NCBI GenBank assembly: GCA_030835825.1 | Contig: JAURRA010000005.1 | Coordinates: 1-64,000 of the forward strand | Source of the DNA: Flavobacteriaceae bacterium | GTDB taxonomy: Bacteria; Bacteroidota; Bacteroidia; Flavobacteriales; Flavobacteriaceae | Reading direction: 5' to 3' | DNA length: 64,000 nt | Shown: piece by piece, positions 46,590-56,870 of the stretch | How the letters are laid out: each line of letters begins with the position of its first letter | Numbering within the stretch: position 1 is the stretch's first letter | Translations under genes and position numbers: made by a program | Notes under the pieces: generated by a model | What the model saw: only the letters and a program-made list of their open reading frames with translations | Told to the model about the DNA's origin: nothing | Database searches by the model: none

Positions 46590-47618
46590 ATGACAATTGC
46601 AATTATAGGAGCAACTGGTTTGGTAGGTCAAACAATGTTAAAGGTATTGGAAGAGCGCCAATTACCCATTGACACATTGTTAGTTGCCGCCTCTGACCAA
46701 AGTGTTGGACAAACTGTGACTTTTGGGACCAATCCATTGACTTTGATTTCTATGCGCGAAGCCTTGGAGGCTAGGCCAGATATTGCTTTATTTTCAATTG
46801 GCGCCGAATTATCAGAAATATGGGCGCCTCAATTTGCGCGCTGTGGCACCACGGTTATAGACAACTCTTCTGCTTGGAGAATGCATGATAACATCAAGCT
46901 GGTAGTACCTGAAATCAATGCCAAAACGCTGACTGCTGAAGATAAAATTATAGCTAATCCTAATTGCTCTACCATTCAACTTGTGGTTGCTTTGCATGAC
47001 CTCCACCAAGTTTTTGGTCTCGACAGATTAGTTGTCTCGACCTATCAGTCGGTAACAGGTAGTGGACAAAGTGGTATTGATCAGCTCAAAAATGAACAAA
47101 ATGGAATTCCTGGCGACAAATTCTATCCGCATACCATTCACGAAAATGCTCTTCCTCAATGTGATGACTTTAGTCAGGATGGTTACACAAAAGAGGAGTG
47201 GAAATTGATTCTTGAAACCAAGAAAATTCTCAACGACAATTCTATTGGCATTACAGCAACTGCGGTTAGAGTGCCTGTAATTGGCGGTCATTCAGAATCC
47301 GTTAATATTACTGTTTCTAGGCCCGCAGAGCTGGCAGAGGTCGCTCAGGTTCTTAAAAATACAGCTGGCGTTGTTTTTGTGGAGGAAAGCTATCCCATGC
47401 CGCTAAACGCTTATGGTTCCGATGATGTTTTTGTGGGCCGACTGAGAGTAGATCATTCACACGACCGGAGTTTCAACCTATGGATTGTTAGTGACAATTT
47501 GCGAAAAGGTGCAGCTACCAATGCCGTTCAAATCGCCGAGTACTTAATTGATAATAAGCTTAGCCCTCAGAATTTGTCATCAGTTTTGACAGCTGATGTC
47601 CGACCAGACTCCCTATAG
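46590..47618 (+). CDS. asd: Aspartate-semialdehyde dehydrogenase
   Basis: This 342-aa enzyme reduces aspartyl phosphate for lysine, threonine and methionine synthesis. The N-terminal loop is GATGLVGQTML; active-site Cys is in ANPNCSTIQLV; GGHSESVNI carries the His. The C-terminal 19 codons overlap the convergent FAD oxidase gene by 59 bp. Confidence 0.95.
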   Translation: MTIAIIGATGLVGQTMLKVLEERQLPIDTLLVAASDQSVGQTVTFGTNPLTLISMREALEARPDIALFSIGAELSEIWAPQFARCGTTVIDNSSAWRMHDNIKLVVPEINAKTLTAEDKIIANPNCSTIQLVVALHDLHQVFGLDRLVVSTYQSVTGSGQSGIDQLKNEQNGIPGDKFYPHTIHENALPQCDDFSQDGYTKEEWKLILETKKILNDNSIGITATAVRVPVIGGHSESVNITVSRPAELAEVAQVLKNTAGVVFVEESYPMPLNAYGSDDVFVGRLRVDHSHDRSFNLWIVSDNLRKGAATNAVQIAEYLIDNKLSPQNLSSVLTADVRPDSL

Positions 47619-48702
47619 CAACGCCCATTCCTCCCATTCTAACGCCGCAATAAATGTTGGGTTTTACTTGCTTTACAATAGGTTTCTTTTGGTCTCCTAC
47701 CCCTAAAATGCCGCTCCATCGTTGTTCAATTTCGAAAGAATCGTGAGGTAAGATATATTTGTGTAGTAGCTCTTCCAAATGAGATTGAATTTTAGCGGTC
47801 TGTTTCATTTCCGAAGTACATTCTGCTAATGCATCCAAATGCCTCCCTCCGCCAACTAACAGACGGTTACCCACATTACGAAAATAAAAATACCCTTGAT
47901 CTAAATGAAAACTCCCTTGAACCTTCAGCCCAAAGATTGGCGTGGTAATGAGCACTTGATTTCTGGCAGGCTTAACATCTAATTCGAGTAATTCTGAGGC
48001 AAATCCATTGGTACAAACGGCCAGATGTTGGCATTTGAGTTCCAGCCCTTCTAGGTCTATTATTACACCATCCGAAACCGAAGACACTCCAGTGACCTCA
48101 ACGCCATTTAAAATCATTACCCCCAAAGCGTGGGCTCTATGCAAAAGTGCTTGCATCATATCGCCTGTATTGAGCTGGCCCTCAAATCGATTTACAATAG
48201 TCTTTGCTCCAAATCCTGAAAAAGACGGGATGGTATTTGTGATCTCAAAAACTGGTTCTCGGAAGATGCCTGACAATTTATCGTTGAGATCTGGAATTGC
48301 ATCCAAACATCGATGTGCAATTGCTGTATCGCCTTTTCTAAACACCTCAAACCCACCCGTTGCTTCATATCCAAATGGCTTGTCGCGCAGCTCTTGACGC
48401 AACAGTCTAAGGCCTTCCCACCTGGCTTCGACCAGGTCTAGAACTTCGGCCTCGCTATGCAGACTCAAATCGGACAAGAGTTCACTAACACTGCCAAAAC
48501 AAGCAAAGCCAGCGTTTTTAGTACTAGCGCCATGAGGCAGGGTCCCTCTTTCAAGAATTAAGATTTTGGCTTTTGGTCGCTGTTTTTTGAGCTGAATCGC
48601 TGTTTGAAGGCCTACAATACCGCTTCCAATGATGGCATAGTCAATATGGCTAAGCCAAGTTTGGCGATCCCAGAAAGACAATTGTGGCATTGGAGGCGGC
48701 AT
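47560..48702 (-). CDS. FAD-dependent oxidoreductase (DAO family)
   Basis: This 380-aa flavoprotein of the D-amino acid oxidase type has the FAD-binding start DYAIIGSGIVGLQTAIQL, ASTKNAGFACFG, and a C-terminal GVRMGGMGVAIGSLVGHQLS. It may oxidise amino acids or glycine-type amines; substrate unknown. It lies three bases after accC and its 3' end overlaps asd. Confidence 0.85.
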   Translation of the reverse strand: MPPPMPQLSFWDRQTWLSHIDYAIIGSGIVGLQTAIQLKKQRPKAKILILERGTLPHGASTKNAGFACFGSVSELLSDLSLHSEAEVLDLVEARWEGLRLLRQELRDKPFGYEATGGFEVFRKGDTAIAHRCLDAIPDLNDKLSGIFREPVFEITNTIPSFSGFGAKTIVNRFEGQLNTGDMMQALLHRAHALGVMILNGVEVTGVSSVSDGVIIDLEGLELKCQHLAVCTNGFASELLELDVKPARNQVLITTPIFGLKVQGSFHLDQGYFYFRNVGNRLLVGGGRHLDALAECTSEMKQTAKIQSHLEELLHKYILPHDSFEIEQRWSGILGVGDQKKPIVKQVKPNIYCGVRMGGMGVAIGSLVGHQLSKLMTNSEG

Positions 48703-48705
48703 GGG

Positions 48706-50058
48706 CTATTCCTCTTCTGGAACACCTATGTCAAAAGATTCCATGAATTTGGTGGTGTATTTCCCTTTAAGATAATCAGGATGATCCATCAAAGCGCGGT
48801 GAAACGGAATAGTAGTCTTAATTCCCTCAATTACAAATTCATCAAGGGCCCTCTTCATTTTGTTAATGGCCTCCTCGCGCGTTTGTGCTGTTGTAATCAA
48901 TTTGGCAATCATGGAGTCATAATTAGGCGGAATGGTATAGCCTGCATAGACGTGGGTATCCAGTCTGACACCGTGACCCCCTGGCGCGTGGAGTGTTGTA
49001 ATTTTACCTGGTGATGGACGAAAGCCGTTATAAGGATCTTCGGCATTGATACGGCATTCAATTGAATGCAAATTAGGCAAATAGTTTTTTCCCGATATAG
49101 GCACTCCCGCAGCAACTAATATTTGCTCTCTAATCAAATCAAAATCAACTACTTGCTCGGTAATAGGATGCTCCACTTGAATTCTGGTATTCATCTCCAT
49201 AAAAAAGAAATTGCGGTGCTTGTCTACCAAAAATTCGATGGTTCCCGCCCCTTCATACTTGATGAACTCTGCTGCCTTTACTGCTGCTGCCCCCATTTTT
49301 TTTCGCAAAGCGTCAGTCATAAAAGGAGAAGGCACCTCCTCGGTTAGTTTTTGATGTCGTCTTTGAATAGAACAATCTCTTTCTGACAAATGACAAGCCC
49401 GACCTGTGGAGTCGCCTACGACTTGAATTTCAATATGCCTTGGCTCTTCAATGAGTTTTTCCATGTACATGTCGTCATTTCCAAAGGCTGCTTTCGATTC
49501 TTGTCTCGCGCCTTCCCAAGCTGGAAGTAGTTCTTCTTCTGACCAAACTGCCCGCATTCCACGTCCTCCGCCACCTGCAGTAGCTTTAAGCATCACTGGG
49601 TAGCCGACAACTTTAGCCGTTTTTTTGCAATCATTAAAATCTTTCAATATCCCCTCACTACCTGGAACACAAGGAACGCCAGCGGCCTTCATAGTTGCTT
49701 TGGCAGTAGCCTTATCTCCCATTTTACTGATCATCTCCGCAGATGCCCCTATAAACTTGATACCATGATCGGAACAAATTTTTGAAAACTTGGCGTTTTC
49801 AGACAAAAAGCCATATCCTGGATGAATTGCGTCAGCGTTGGTTATTTCAGCTGCTGCAATAATATGAGGAATTTTCAAATAGGATTCTGAACTCGACGGA
49901 GGACCAATGCATACAGCTTCATCTGCAAATTTCACATGGAGACTATCCGCGTCAGCAGAAGAATAAACGGCAACCGTTTGAATGCCCATTTCCTTGCAAG
50001 TACGAATGATCCGCAGGGCAATTTCTCCTCTATTTGCAATAAGTATTTTTTTGAACAT
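48706..50058 (-). CDS. accC: Acetyl-CoA carboxylase, biotin carboxylase subunit
   Basis: This 450-aa ATP-grasp enzyme carboxylates biotin on AccB. Motifs are [20 protein letters not shown], the glycine-rich [21 protein letters not shown] and [16 protein letters not shown]. It is last but one in the DUF177-rpmF-fabH-accB-accC-DAO run. Confidence 0.97.
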   Translation of the reverse strand: MFKKILIANRGEIALRIIRTCKEMGIQTVAVYSSADADSLHVKFADEAVCIGPPSSSESYLKIPHIIAAAEITNADAIHPGYGFLSENAKFSKICSDHGIKFIGASAEMISKMGDKATAKATMKAAGVPCVPGSEGILKDFNDCKKTAKVVGYPVMLKATAGGGGRGMRAVWSEEELLPAWEGARQESKAAFGNDDMYMEKLIEEPRHIEIQVVGDSTGRACHLSERDCSIQRRHQKLTEEVPSPFMTDALRKKMGAAAVKAAEFIKYEGAGTIEFLVDKHRNFFFMEMNTRIQVEHPITEQVVDFDLIREQILVAAGVPISGKNYLPNLHSIECRINAEDPYNGFRPSPGKITTLHAPGGHGVRLDTHVYAGYTIPPNYDSMIAKLITTAQTREEAINKMKRALDEFVIEGIKTTIPFHRALMDHPDYLKGKYTTKFMESFDIGVPEEE

Positions 50059-50101
50059 AGCCTCTTAGATTATCAAGCTTTGAGAAAATTTTCTCATTTT
50101 T

Positions 50102-50581
50102 TTAGGAAGGATCGACCAAAAAGAGAGGTTGGTCGAATTCTACTGGAGAAGCGTCATCAACCAAAATCTTCACGATGGTTCCACTTACCTCAGACTCAAT
50201 TTCATTAAAAAGCTTCATGGCTTCAATTATGCAAAGTACATCGCCTTCTGCAATGCGCTGCCCAACATCTGTAAAGTTTGGTTTATCGGGAGAAGGCTTC
50301 AAATAAAAGGTCCCAATCATAGGAGATTTAACCGTAATATATTTACTCGAGTCTTGTGTCTCCGAGGATGTCGTTGCCGACTGTTGATCAGTGGTAAAAG
50401 CAGGAGTTTGAGGCACAGCAATAGGAGCGGCAGCTGTCAGTGGCATGTACTGAGCAATTTTTTGATCGGATTCTGAACCAGTTTTAACACTGATTTTATA
50501 GTCAGGGGTTTCGAGTTTGACCTCGCTAGCGCCCGATTTAACAACAAATTTGATAAGGTTTTGAATGTCTTTTAAGTCCAT
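50102..50581 (-). CDS. accB: Biotin carboxyl carrier protein of acetyl-CoA carboxylase
   Basis: This 159-aa protein has a biotinyl domain with the biotinylated Lys123 in CIIEAMKLFNEIES, after an Ala/Pro/Thr-rich linker (about residues 48-80). I chose ATG 50581 (MDLKDIQNLIKF), the standard start; eight codons of extension upstream look non-conserved and overlap fabH. Confidence 0.96.
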   Translation of the reverse strand: MDLKDIQNLIKFVVKSGASEVKLETPDYKISVKTGSESDQKIAQYMPLTAAAPIAVPQTPAFTTDQQSATTSSETQDSSKYITVKSPMIGTFYLKPSPDKPNFTDVGQRIAEGDVLCIIEAMKLFNEIESEVSGTIVKILVDDASPVEFDQPLFLVDPS

Positions 50582-50597
50582 TTTTGTAGTGTTTATT

Positions 50598-51590
50598 TTA
50601 CGCACTAGGGTTGTAGGCCCATGTCAAATATAATGCTCCCCAGTTAAATCCACCACCAAAAGCGGCAAAAATTATTTTATCTCCCTTTTTCAATTGAGAT
50701 TCATAATCAAATAATAACAGCGGTAGCGTCCCAGAGGTCGTATTTCCATATTTCTGGATATTCATCATCACTTTATCTTCTTCAACGCCTATTCTGCTGG
50801 CGGTGGCGTCAATGATTCTTTTATTTGCTTGATGAGGTGCAAGCCAATTGACGTCCTCCTTAGTCAATTGATTCCGTTCTAAAATTTTCTCAGAAACATC
50901 TGCCATATTAGACACGGCATGCTTGAAGACGTTTTTGCCGTCCTGAAAAACAAATTGTTCTTTATGCTCTATATGTAATTGTTCAATGGGGTAGGCCGAT
51001 CCACCATACTTAACCAGAAGATGCTCCCTCCCCGACCCATCGCTACGCAAATACTCGTCTTGCACACCAAAACCTTCTTCGTTGGGCTCAAACAACACGG
51101 CTCCAGCCCCATCACCAAAAATGATGCAAGTTGCCCTGTCCTCATAATTGATCATCGATGAATTTTTATCTGCTCCGATAAGTAAAACTTTTTTATAGCG
51201 GCCAGACTCTATATAGCTTGATGCTGCTGACATCCCAAACAAAAAACTAGAACAAGCAGCGTCTAAATCGAATGTAAAAGCATTAGTCGCTCCGATTTGG
51301 GCGGCCGTATAGGCTGCGGTGGAAGCGGCTTGCATGTCTGGAGTTGCCGTAGCTAAAATAACCAGATCGATAGTAGATGGGTCAAGATTGCTTTTTTGAA
51401 TCAAGTCATGAGCCGCGCGAATGGCCATAAACGAAGTCCCACGCCCTTCCCCTTTGAGGAGTCTGCGCTCTTTTATCCCAGTCCGTGAAACAATCCATTC
51501 GTCGTTAGTCTCCACCATTCCCTCGAGCATTTTGTTGGTTAAAACAAAATCAGGAACGTATCCTCCGACGGCTGTAATTGCTGCGTTCAA
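50598..51590 (-). CDS. fabH: Beta-ketoacyl-ACP synthase III
   Basis: This 330-aa enzyme begins fatty acid chains from acetyl-CoA. Catalytic Cys113 lies in LDAACSSFLFG, with His in LAPHQANKRI and Asn in YGNTTSG. The start is TTG at 51590: the only upstream in-frame codons before a TAG (51606-51608) are non-starts, so TTG is the only usual start. Confidence 0.95.
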   Translation of the reverse strand: MNAAITAVGGYVPDFVLTNKMLEGMVETNDEWIVSRTGIKERRLLKGEGRGTSFMAIRAAHDLIQKSNLDPSTIDLVILATATPDMQAASTAAYTAAQIGATNAFTFDLDAACSSFLFGMSAASSYIESGRYKKVLLIGADKNSSMINYEDRATCIIFGDGAGAVLFEPNEEGFGVQDEYLRSDGSGREHLLVKYGGSAYPIEQLHIEHKEQFVFQDGKNVFKHAVSNMADVSEKILERNQLTKEDVNWLAPHQANKRIIDATASRIGVEEDKVMMNIQKYGNTTSGTLPLLLFDYESQLKKGDKIIFAAFGGGFNWGALYLTWAYNPSA

Positions 51591-51644
51591 AAGCTTATTG
51601 TTTGTCTATACAAGTTAAAATGCCTCTCAGCGTTGAAATATAGC

Positions 51645-51842
51645 TTAAGCTTGGGCTGTTTCAGAATTGTCAATAAGAACTTGACCTCTGTGATATAGTT
51701 TGCCTTCAAACCAATGAGCTCGGTGAAAAAGGTGAGCCTCACCAGTAGTTGGGCATGTCGCGATTTGAGGTGCGGTAGCCTTGTAATGCGTACGGCGTTT
51801 ATCGCGACGTGTTTTCGATATTTTGCGTTTTGGATGTGCCAT
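51645..51842 (-). CDS. rpmF: 50S ribosomal protein L32
   Basis: This 65-aa ribosomal protein starts [20 protein letters not shown] and has the family HRAHW and YHRGQV end. It lies eight bases after the DUF177 gene and before fabH, a layout found widely in bacteria. Confidence 0.97.
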   Translation of the reverse strand: MAHPKRKISKTRRDKRRTHYKATAPQIATCPTTGEAHLFHRAHWFEGKLYHRGQVLIDNSETAQA

Positions 51843-51850
51843 TATTTCAA

Positions 51851-52390
51851 TTAGTTATCCGTTAATAAATTTTTTAATCCCTCCCAACGCGGGTCAACCT
51901 CATGATCTTGGTCATACCTACTGTTATTAGGATTGAGTTCCTCAAGCTTAGACAATATGTCTGAATTTAATGTGCCATCCTTTATTCCTGGATGTTCGCG
52001 CTTTGCTGGTATAGAAAGAACAATTAGTTCAAAAATATACTGCGCAACATTCATTTCAAAAGAACCATGAGGCAGAATTAAGATGGATTCGTTGTCGTCG
52101 TTAAACTCCTCTCCAAAATTAACTACTAGCTCGAATTGACCCTGAACTGAAAGGTCAAAAGTCTCATTGGTGACGTCGCAATTCACATTTACGAGGCCCG
52201 AAACTTCAAATTTGAAGTCCAAAATGGTAGTTTTTTTATCCAAAAAAACATGGGCTTTTAATGCTGCGTCATTAAATTCTGCATAATCAAATGCTTCAAA
52301 GAACGTACTGTCAATGTCGTATGCAAACTCATGATGGCCAATTTTTAAACCAACAAACTGAATATCATATGGTTTAAAAGCTTTAACCAT
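51851..52390 (-). CDS. DUF177 (YceD) family protein
   Basis: This 179-aa protein (ATG 52390, [16 protein letters not shown]) is of the YceD family, normally placed upstream of rpmF and linked to 23S rRNA processing. Features are [18 protein letters not shown] and a C-terminal [11 protein letters not shown]. An N-terminal extension in the longer frame to 52441 is not conserved. Confidence 0.92.
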   Translation of the reverse strand: MVKAFKPYDIQFVGLKIGHHEFAYDIDSTFFEAFDYAEFNDAALKAHVFLDKKTTILDFKFEVSGLVNVNCDVTNETFDLSVQGQFELVVNFGEEFNDDNESILILPHGSFEMNVAQYIFELIVLSIPAKREHPGIKDGTLNSDILSKLEELNPNNSRYDQDHEVDPRWEGLKNLLTDN

Positions 52391-52469
52391 GAGTTGCGCA
52401 TTGAGCGTGCAAATATAAAAAAAAATTGTGCGCCGCCTCACAATAGCCTATCATTTCGATGTTTTTGCA

Positions 52470-52500
52470 TTGTGAGAATAGATAGTTTTTGATACCTTCG
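52470..52500 (+). promoter_or_regulatory. Candidate promoter of the hypothetical gene and rsmI
   Basis: TTG (52470-52472), a 20-base spacer and TACCTTCG (52493-52500, one mismatch to TAnnTTTG) lie 18 bases before ATG 52519. Confidence 0.35.
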
Positions 52501-52518
52501 GTGAAAACTATCCCTGCA

Positions 52519-53175
52519 ATGGCTCAAGACCCGAGAAATCTCCAAGAATTCATCGCACAACTCATAGCATCAATTGATACCAAAGACTATGTTGCCGCTC
52601 TGTCGTCTGCTCGAAAAATTTATGATATATTAGTCATTTTAGAACACCAAGCTAACTTTGAAACACCGCTAGTTCAGCCTGAAGACGGGCCTTCCGACAA
52701 CGCACTAACCGAGCTTGGTATCGAAACAATAAAAGATATCGTGGCCCAAATAGACCCTGAAGCGGAACACATTGACTCTATTCTAGACAACCAAGCCCAT
52801 TCAGAAAGCGCAGCAAGTCAGGGCGACGATTTTGAATCTTTGACCAAAGATCATAGAAATCTTCCCGAGTTTGATCCCGTTTCGACTAATCTATCTTATG
52901 ATTCTAAAAGTAAGCCTTTGTCTTTGAACGAGACGCTAAGGCCAGGAAGAATTTCACTCGATTTAAATGACCGTCTTGCTTTTATGAAGCATCTTTTTGA
53001 AGGTAAAAGTGGTGAATTTGAGCGCATTTTCGAAATGCTTGAGGCGATGGAAAGCCATAAAGAAGCTGTAGATTTTATTCAATCTAAAGTGAAACCCGAT
53101 TATAATAATTGGGAGGGCAAAACTGAATATGAACAGCGATTGATGGACCTCATTGCTAATAAATTTGGACAATGA
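52519..53175 (+). CDS. Conserved flavobacterial hypothetical protein
   Basis: This 218-aa acidic helical protein has a variable middle and a C-terminal block of the form RLAFMKHLFEGKSGEFERIF that looks conserved in the group. I chose ATG 52519 (MAQDPRNLQEFIAQL); TTG 52489 is the longer alternative. It overlaps rsmI by four bases (ATGA). No function is apparent; it may act with RsmI. Confidence 0.75.
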   Translation: MAQDPRNLQEFIAQLIASIDTKDYVAALSSARKIYDILVILEHQANFETPLVQPEDGPSDNALTELGIETIKDIVAQIDPEAEHIDSILDNQAHSESAASQGDDFESLTKDHRNLPEFDPVSTNLSYDSKSKPLSLNETLRPGRISLDLNDRLAFMKHLFEGKSGEFERIFEMLEAMESHKEAVDFIQSKVKPDYNNWEGKTEYEQRLMDLIANKFGQ

Positions 53176-53846
53176 GCAAGCTATATGTCGTCCCTACTCC
53201 AATTGGTAATTTAAAAGACATGACTTTTAGAGCGGTTGAGGTACTCCAAAATGCAGATAAAATATTGGCCGAAGACACCCGAACTTCAGGAAAGTTATTG
53301 AAGCATTATCAAATTGACACGGCAATGCAATCGTATCACATGCACAACGAACACCGCATGATTGAGGGATTAGTAAAGTCCATTACAGCAGGAACTGTCA
53401 TGGCGCTAATTAGCGATGCAGGGACCCCTGCCATTTCAGATCCTGGTTTTCTTATTTTACGGGCGTGTATTCAAAACAACATCCCCGTTGAGTGTCTTCC
53501 TGGAGCTACAGCTTTTGTCCCAGCACTCGTGGCTTCTGGACTACCCAATGACCGATTTGTCTTTGAAGGATTTTTGCCACCTAAAAAAGGGCGGCAAAAG
53601 CGACTTCAGTTCTTAAGGGAAGAGTCAAAAACCATAATACTATATGAAGCACCTCACAAGCTGCTGAAAACCCTTCAAGATTTATCCAATTCATTAGGAG
53701 CAGATCGCCAAGCCTGTGTTTCTCGCGAAATCAGCAAGCATTTTGAAACGCACGAGCGAGGTAGTCTGGAAGCGCTCCGAATTCATTTTGAAGCGCAACC
53801 ACCTAAAGGAGAAATCGTACTTGTTGTTGCAGGAAAAACCGATTAA
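53172..53846 (+). CDS. rsmI: 16S rRNA (cytidine(1402)-2'-O)-methyltransferase
   Basis: This 224-aa SAM methyltransferase of the tetrapyrrole methylase fold has LYVVPTPIGNLKDMTFRAV, LAEDTRTS, ALISDAGTPAISDPG and FLPPKKGR. It modifies C1402 of 16S rRNA at the ribosome decoding centre. It is six bases before recJ. Confidence 0.95.
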   Translation: MSKLYVVPTPIGNLKDMTFRAVEVLQNADKILAEDTRTSGKLLKHYQIDTAMQSYHMHNEHRMIEGLVKSITAGTVMALISDAGTPAISDPGFLILRACIQNNIPVECLPGATAFVPALVASGLPNDRFVFEGFLPPKKGRQKRLQFLREESKTIILYEAPHKLLKTLQDLSNSLGADRQACVSREISKHFETHERGSLEALRIHFEAQPPKGEIVLVVAGKTD

Positions 53847-53852
53847 ACTCTT

Positions 53853-55538
53853 ATGATTTGGCAAACTAATTCTCCTCCAAACGAAAAAGTAATCTCCAAA
53901 TTAATGGCTGATTTGGGTGTAGATAAGGCCATTGCTAGTCTTTTGGTTCAAAGAGGGATTCAAACTTTTGAAGATGCCAAAACTTTTTTTCGTCCTTCCC
54001 TCGAACAGCTTCACGACCCCATGCTAATGGCTGATATGCACAAAGCCATTGACCGCATCACAACCGCTTTGAATGACAATGAAGCCATTATCGTTTTTGG
54101 CGACTATGACGTCGATGGCACTACTGCGGTTTCGCTTATGGCTACTTATCTCGGCAACAGAACAGACAAGGTAACTACCTATATCCCAGACCGCTACTCT
54201 GAAGGATATGGCCTGTCTTTACAAGGCATTGATTTTGCAGCAGATAATGACATAAGCCTCATGATTGTATTAGATTGCGGCATCAAGGCCATTGATAAGG
54301 TAGCTTACGCAAAGAATAAAGGCATTGATATTATCATTTGCGATCATCATACTCCAGGAGAAACTATCCCAAATGCTGTTGCCGTTTTGGACCCAAAACG
54401 CAAAGACTGTTCCTATCCTTTTAAAGACTTGTGCGGCTGTGGCGTTGGCTTCAAACTGATTCAAGGCATTGAGCAAAGTGAAGGCCGTCCGGCAGAAGGT
54501 ATGATGCCCTATTTAGATTTGGTGGCCGTAGCTATTGGAGCGGATATTGTCTCGATGACTGATGAGAATAGGGTGATGACTCATTTTGGGCTTCAACAGA
54601 TTAACACAGATCCACGGCCAGGACTCAAGGCCATTATGGCGACTTTTCAGCTGAATAACTTCAGTAATTCTGATGTGGTGTTTAAAATAGCTCCCAGAAT
54701 TAATGCCGCTGGAAGGATGGAGCAAGGCAATTTTGCAGTTGACCTACTGATGGCGCGCGACCATAAACGCGCTAAAGAGTTAGCCAAACAAATAGAAACA
54801 TATAATACCGACAGGAGAGTGTTGGATCGAGAGATTACCGAAGCAGCTTTGACTCAAATTCAAACAAACAACGAGGTTAACCAGTTTTCCACTGTGGTCT
54901 ATAATCCCAATTGGCGCAAAGGCGTGATTGGAATTGTCGCTTCCCGTCTTACAGAAACCCACTATAGACCAACCGTTGTTTTTACTAAAAGTGGCGACCA
55001 CTTAGCCGCCTCAGCACGATCGGTCAAAGGATTTGATTTGTATAGTACACTGGAAGCTTGTAGCGACGCCATTGTTCAATTCGGAGGACACAAATACGCC
55101 GCTGGCCTAACCATCCGAGAGGACCAGTACGATTACTTTAAATCCCGTTTCGAAAATGAAGTAGCCAAAAGGATTACCGAAGCCCAACGCGTGCCAACGC
55201 TCCGTATTGATTTGGCGTTAGATTTTAGTGAAATCAGTCCCAAGTTTTTTAGGATTTTGGAGCAATTTGCACCTTTCGGACCCGACAACATGACCCCCGT
55301 CTTTATGAGCAAATCAGTTCGTGATACTGGCTTTGGAAAGCGGGTAGGTGCCAATGAGGATCACCTGAAATTAAATTTACAGCAATCAGGGCAATTGTTC
55401 CCCGCTATTGGGTTTGGTCTTGGTGCTAAATTAGAGCAAACACAAAACAATGCCCCCTTTGATGTGGCTTACACTGTTGAGCAAAATGAGTGGCATGGCA
55501 ATACAAGTTTACAGCTCAAGCTGAAGGATTTGAAATAA
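53853..55538 (+). CDS. recJ: Single-strand DNA exonuclease RecJ
   Basis: This 561-aa 5'-3' exonuclease of the DHH family has VFGDYDVDGTTAV, LDCGI, the DHH metal motif in IICDHHTPGE, and the C-terminal DHHA1 region with GGHKYAAGLTI. It works in recombination and mismatch repair. It converges on lpxH with a five-base gap. Confidence 0.95.
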   Translation: MIWQTNSPPNEKVISKLMADLGVDKAIASLLVQRGIQTFEDAKTFFRPSLEQLHDPMLMADMHKAIDRITTALNDNEAIIVFGDYDVDGTTAVSLMATYLGNRTDKVTTYIPDRYSEGYGLSLQGIDFAADNDISLMIVLDCGIKAIDKVAYAKNKGIDIIICDHHTPGETIPNAVAVLDPKRKDCSYPFKDLCGCGVGFKLIQGIEQSEGRPAEGMMPYLDLVAVAIGADIVSMTDENRVMTHFGLQQINTDPRPGLKAIMATFQLNNFSNSDVVFKIAPRINAAGRMEQGNFAVDLLMARDHKRAKELAKQIETYNTDRRVLDREITEAALTQIQTNNEVNQFSTVVYNPNWRKGVIGIVASRLTETHYRPTVVFTKSGDHLAASARSVKGFDLYSTLEACSDAIVQFGGHKYAAGLTIREDQYDYFKSRFENEVAKRITEAQRVPTLRIDLALDFSEISPKFFRILEQFAPFGPDNMTPVFMSKSVRDTGFGKRVGANEDHLKLNLQQSGQLFPAIGFGLGAKLEQTQNNAPFDVAYTVEQNEWHGNTSLQLKLKDLK

Positions 55539-55543
55539 CTGCT

Positions 55544-56323
55544 TTACTCAAACTTTTTCAGCTCGAATGTAATGCCGTTAAACTGGCCGTAGGTGTTATG
55601 CCCAATCCAGTCTCCTAGATTAATATAGGTAGCATTGTCCTTCAATTTAATGTTTAAAGGCATGTGGCGGTGGCCAAAGACAAAAAAATCTCTGTGTGAC
55701 TGACTCAACTTGCGGCGGCAGTATTGCACTAACCACTCCTTCTCATTACCTTCAAACTTGGCGTCTTCTTCGCCAGAGATAAGTTTGTTTTTAACGGAAA
55801 GGTATTGCGCTATCTTCATGCCAATGTCGGGATGTAGCCATTTGAAGCACCATTTGAAAAACGAATTGGACACTACTTTTTTAAACCTTTTATAGCCCTT
55901 GTCATGCGGGCCTAGTCCATCTCCATGACCGATGAAAAAGTGCTTTTCTCCAATCAAAAATTCTTGAGGCCTATGAAATACTGTGATGTTGAGTTCTTCT
56001 TCAAAGTACCCATGCATCCATAGGTCGTGATTGCCAGTGAAAAAATAAATCGGGATTCCAGCATCAGAGAGCTCGGCCAATTTGCCCAAAACTCGCGTAA
56101 ATCCTTTGGGGATTACTGTGTCATATTCAAACCAGAAATCAAATAGATCTCCCAACAAAAACAGTGCTTGCGCATCGGCTTTCACACTGTCCAACCACGC
56201 TACAAAATGCTTCTCTCTGGGTCGGCTTTCGGCCAATGTTGGTGCACCCAAATGATTGTCAGAAGCGAAATATACTTGTTTGCCTTTGGTTAATGGAATG
56301 TTGGTAACGGAAGTCATTGTCAT
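55544..56323 (-). CDS. lpxH: UDP-2,3-diacylglucosamine diphosphatase
   Basis: This 259-aa metallophosphatase of lipid A synthesis carries SDNHLG, LLGDLFDFWFEYDTV, TGNHDLWMHG, IGHGDGLGP and FGHRHMPLN. It hydrolyses UDP-diacylglucosamine to lipid X at the inner membrane. It lies eight bases after the QueD-like gene. Confidence 0.93.
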   Translation of the reverse strand: MTMTSVTNIPLTKGKQVYFASDNHLGAPTLAESRPREKHFVAWLDSVKADAQALFLLGDLFDFWFEYDTVIPKGFTRVLGKLAELSDAGIPIYFFTGNHDLWMHGYFEEELNITVFHRPQEFLIGEKHFFIGHGDGLGPHDKGYKRFKKVVSNSFFKWCFKWLHPDIGMKIAQYLSVKNKLISGEEDAKFEGNEKEWLVQYCRRKLSQSHRDFFVFGHRHMPLNIKLKDNATYINLGDWIGHNTYGQFNGITFELKKFE

Positions 56324-56330
56324 TGTTCGC

Positions 56331-56783
56331 TTACGAATTATCTGCAGCTACCCATTCGGCAAATGCGGTTTCCGTTTCTTGAAGTTTCACCGAAAACAGC
56401 TTGATATGCTCAGGCAAATGGGCGGTAATAGTCTGAGCAAAATCCACAACCATGCATTCGCTCGTAGGCTGATAATCCACTAATAAAACGTTATGCCCTT
56501 CTCGCTGTAAGGTATGTGCCAAATCAACATGAGGCGTATTTTTATTGAACACCGTGGCGTGGTCAAAGACATCAACTATCTCCCTTTTTACAATATTTTT
56601 TAAATCGCCAAAGTCCATTACCATGCCCTGTTTAACATGGCTTGTGTCCTGTATAGGATGCCCAATGACCGTCACAGACAGCTTGTAGCTGTGGCCATGA
56701 ACATTGCGACATTTGCCGTCATAGCCATATAGAGCATGCCCTGTTTCGAAAGTAAATTGCTTGGTAATTCGAACCGTATTCAT
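56331..56783 (-). CDS. queD: 6-carboxytetrahydropterin synthase (QueD/PTPS family)
   Basis: This 150-aa enzyme (ATG 56783, MNTVRITKQFTFETGHALYG) has zinc-binding histidines in ETGHALYG and CRNVHGHSYKL and the DFGDLKNIVK block. It probably makes 6-carboxytetrahydropterin for queuosine, though a 6-pyruvoyl-type role is possible. Confidence 0.85.
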   Translation of the reverse strand: MNTVRITKQFTFETGHALYGYDGKCRNVHGHSYKLSVTVIGHPIQDTSHVKQGMVMDFGDLKNIVKREIVDVFDHATVFNKNTPHVDLAHTLQREGHNVLLVDYQPTSECMVVDFAQTITAHLPEHIKLFSVKLQETETAFAEWVAADNS

Positions 56784-56870
56784 CCTATTGCTTTGCTGCA
56801 AATTTACATTTTTCTCCTCAAGAATGATTTAAAGCCTTTTAAAACTGAATCTTGTAGAGAGAAATTAGCC

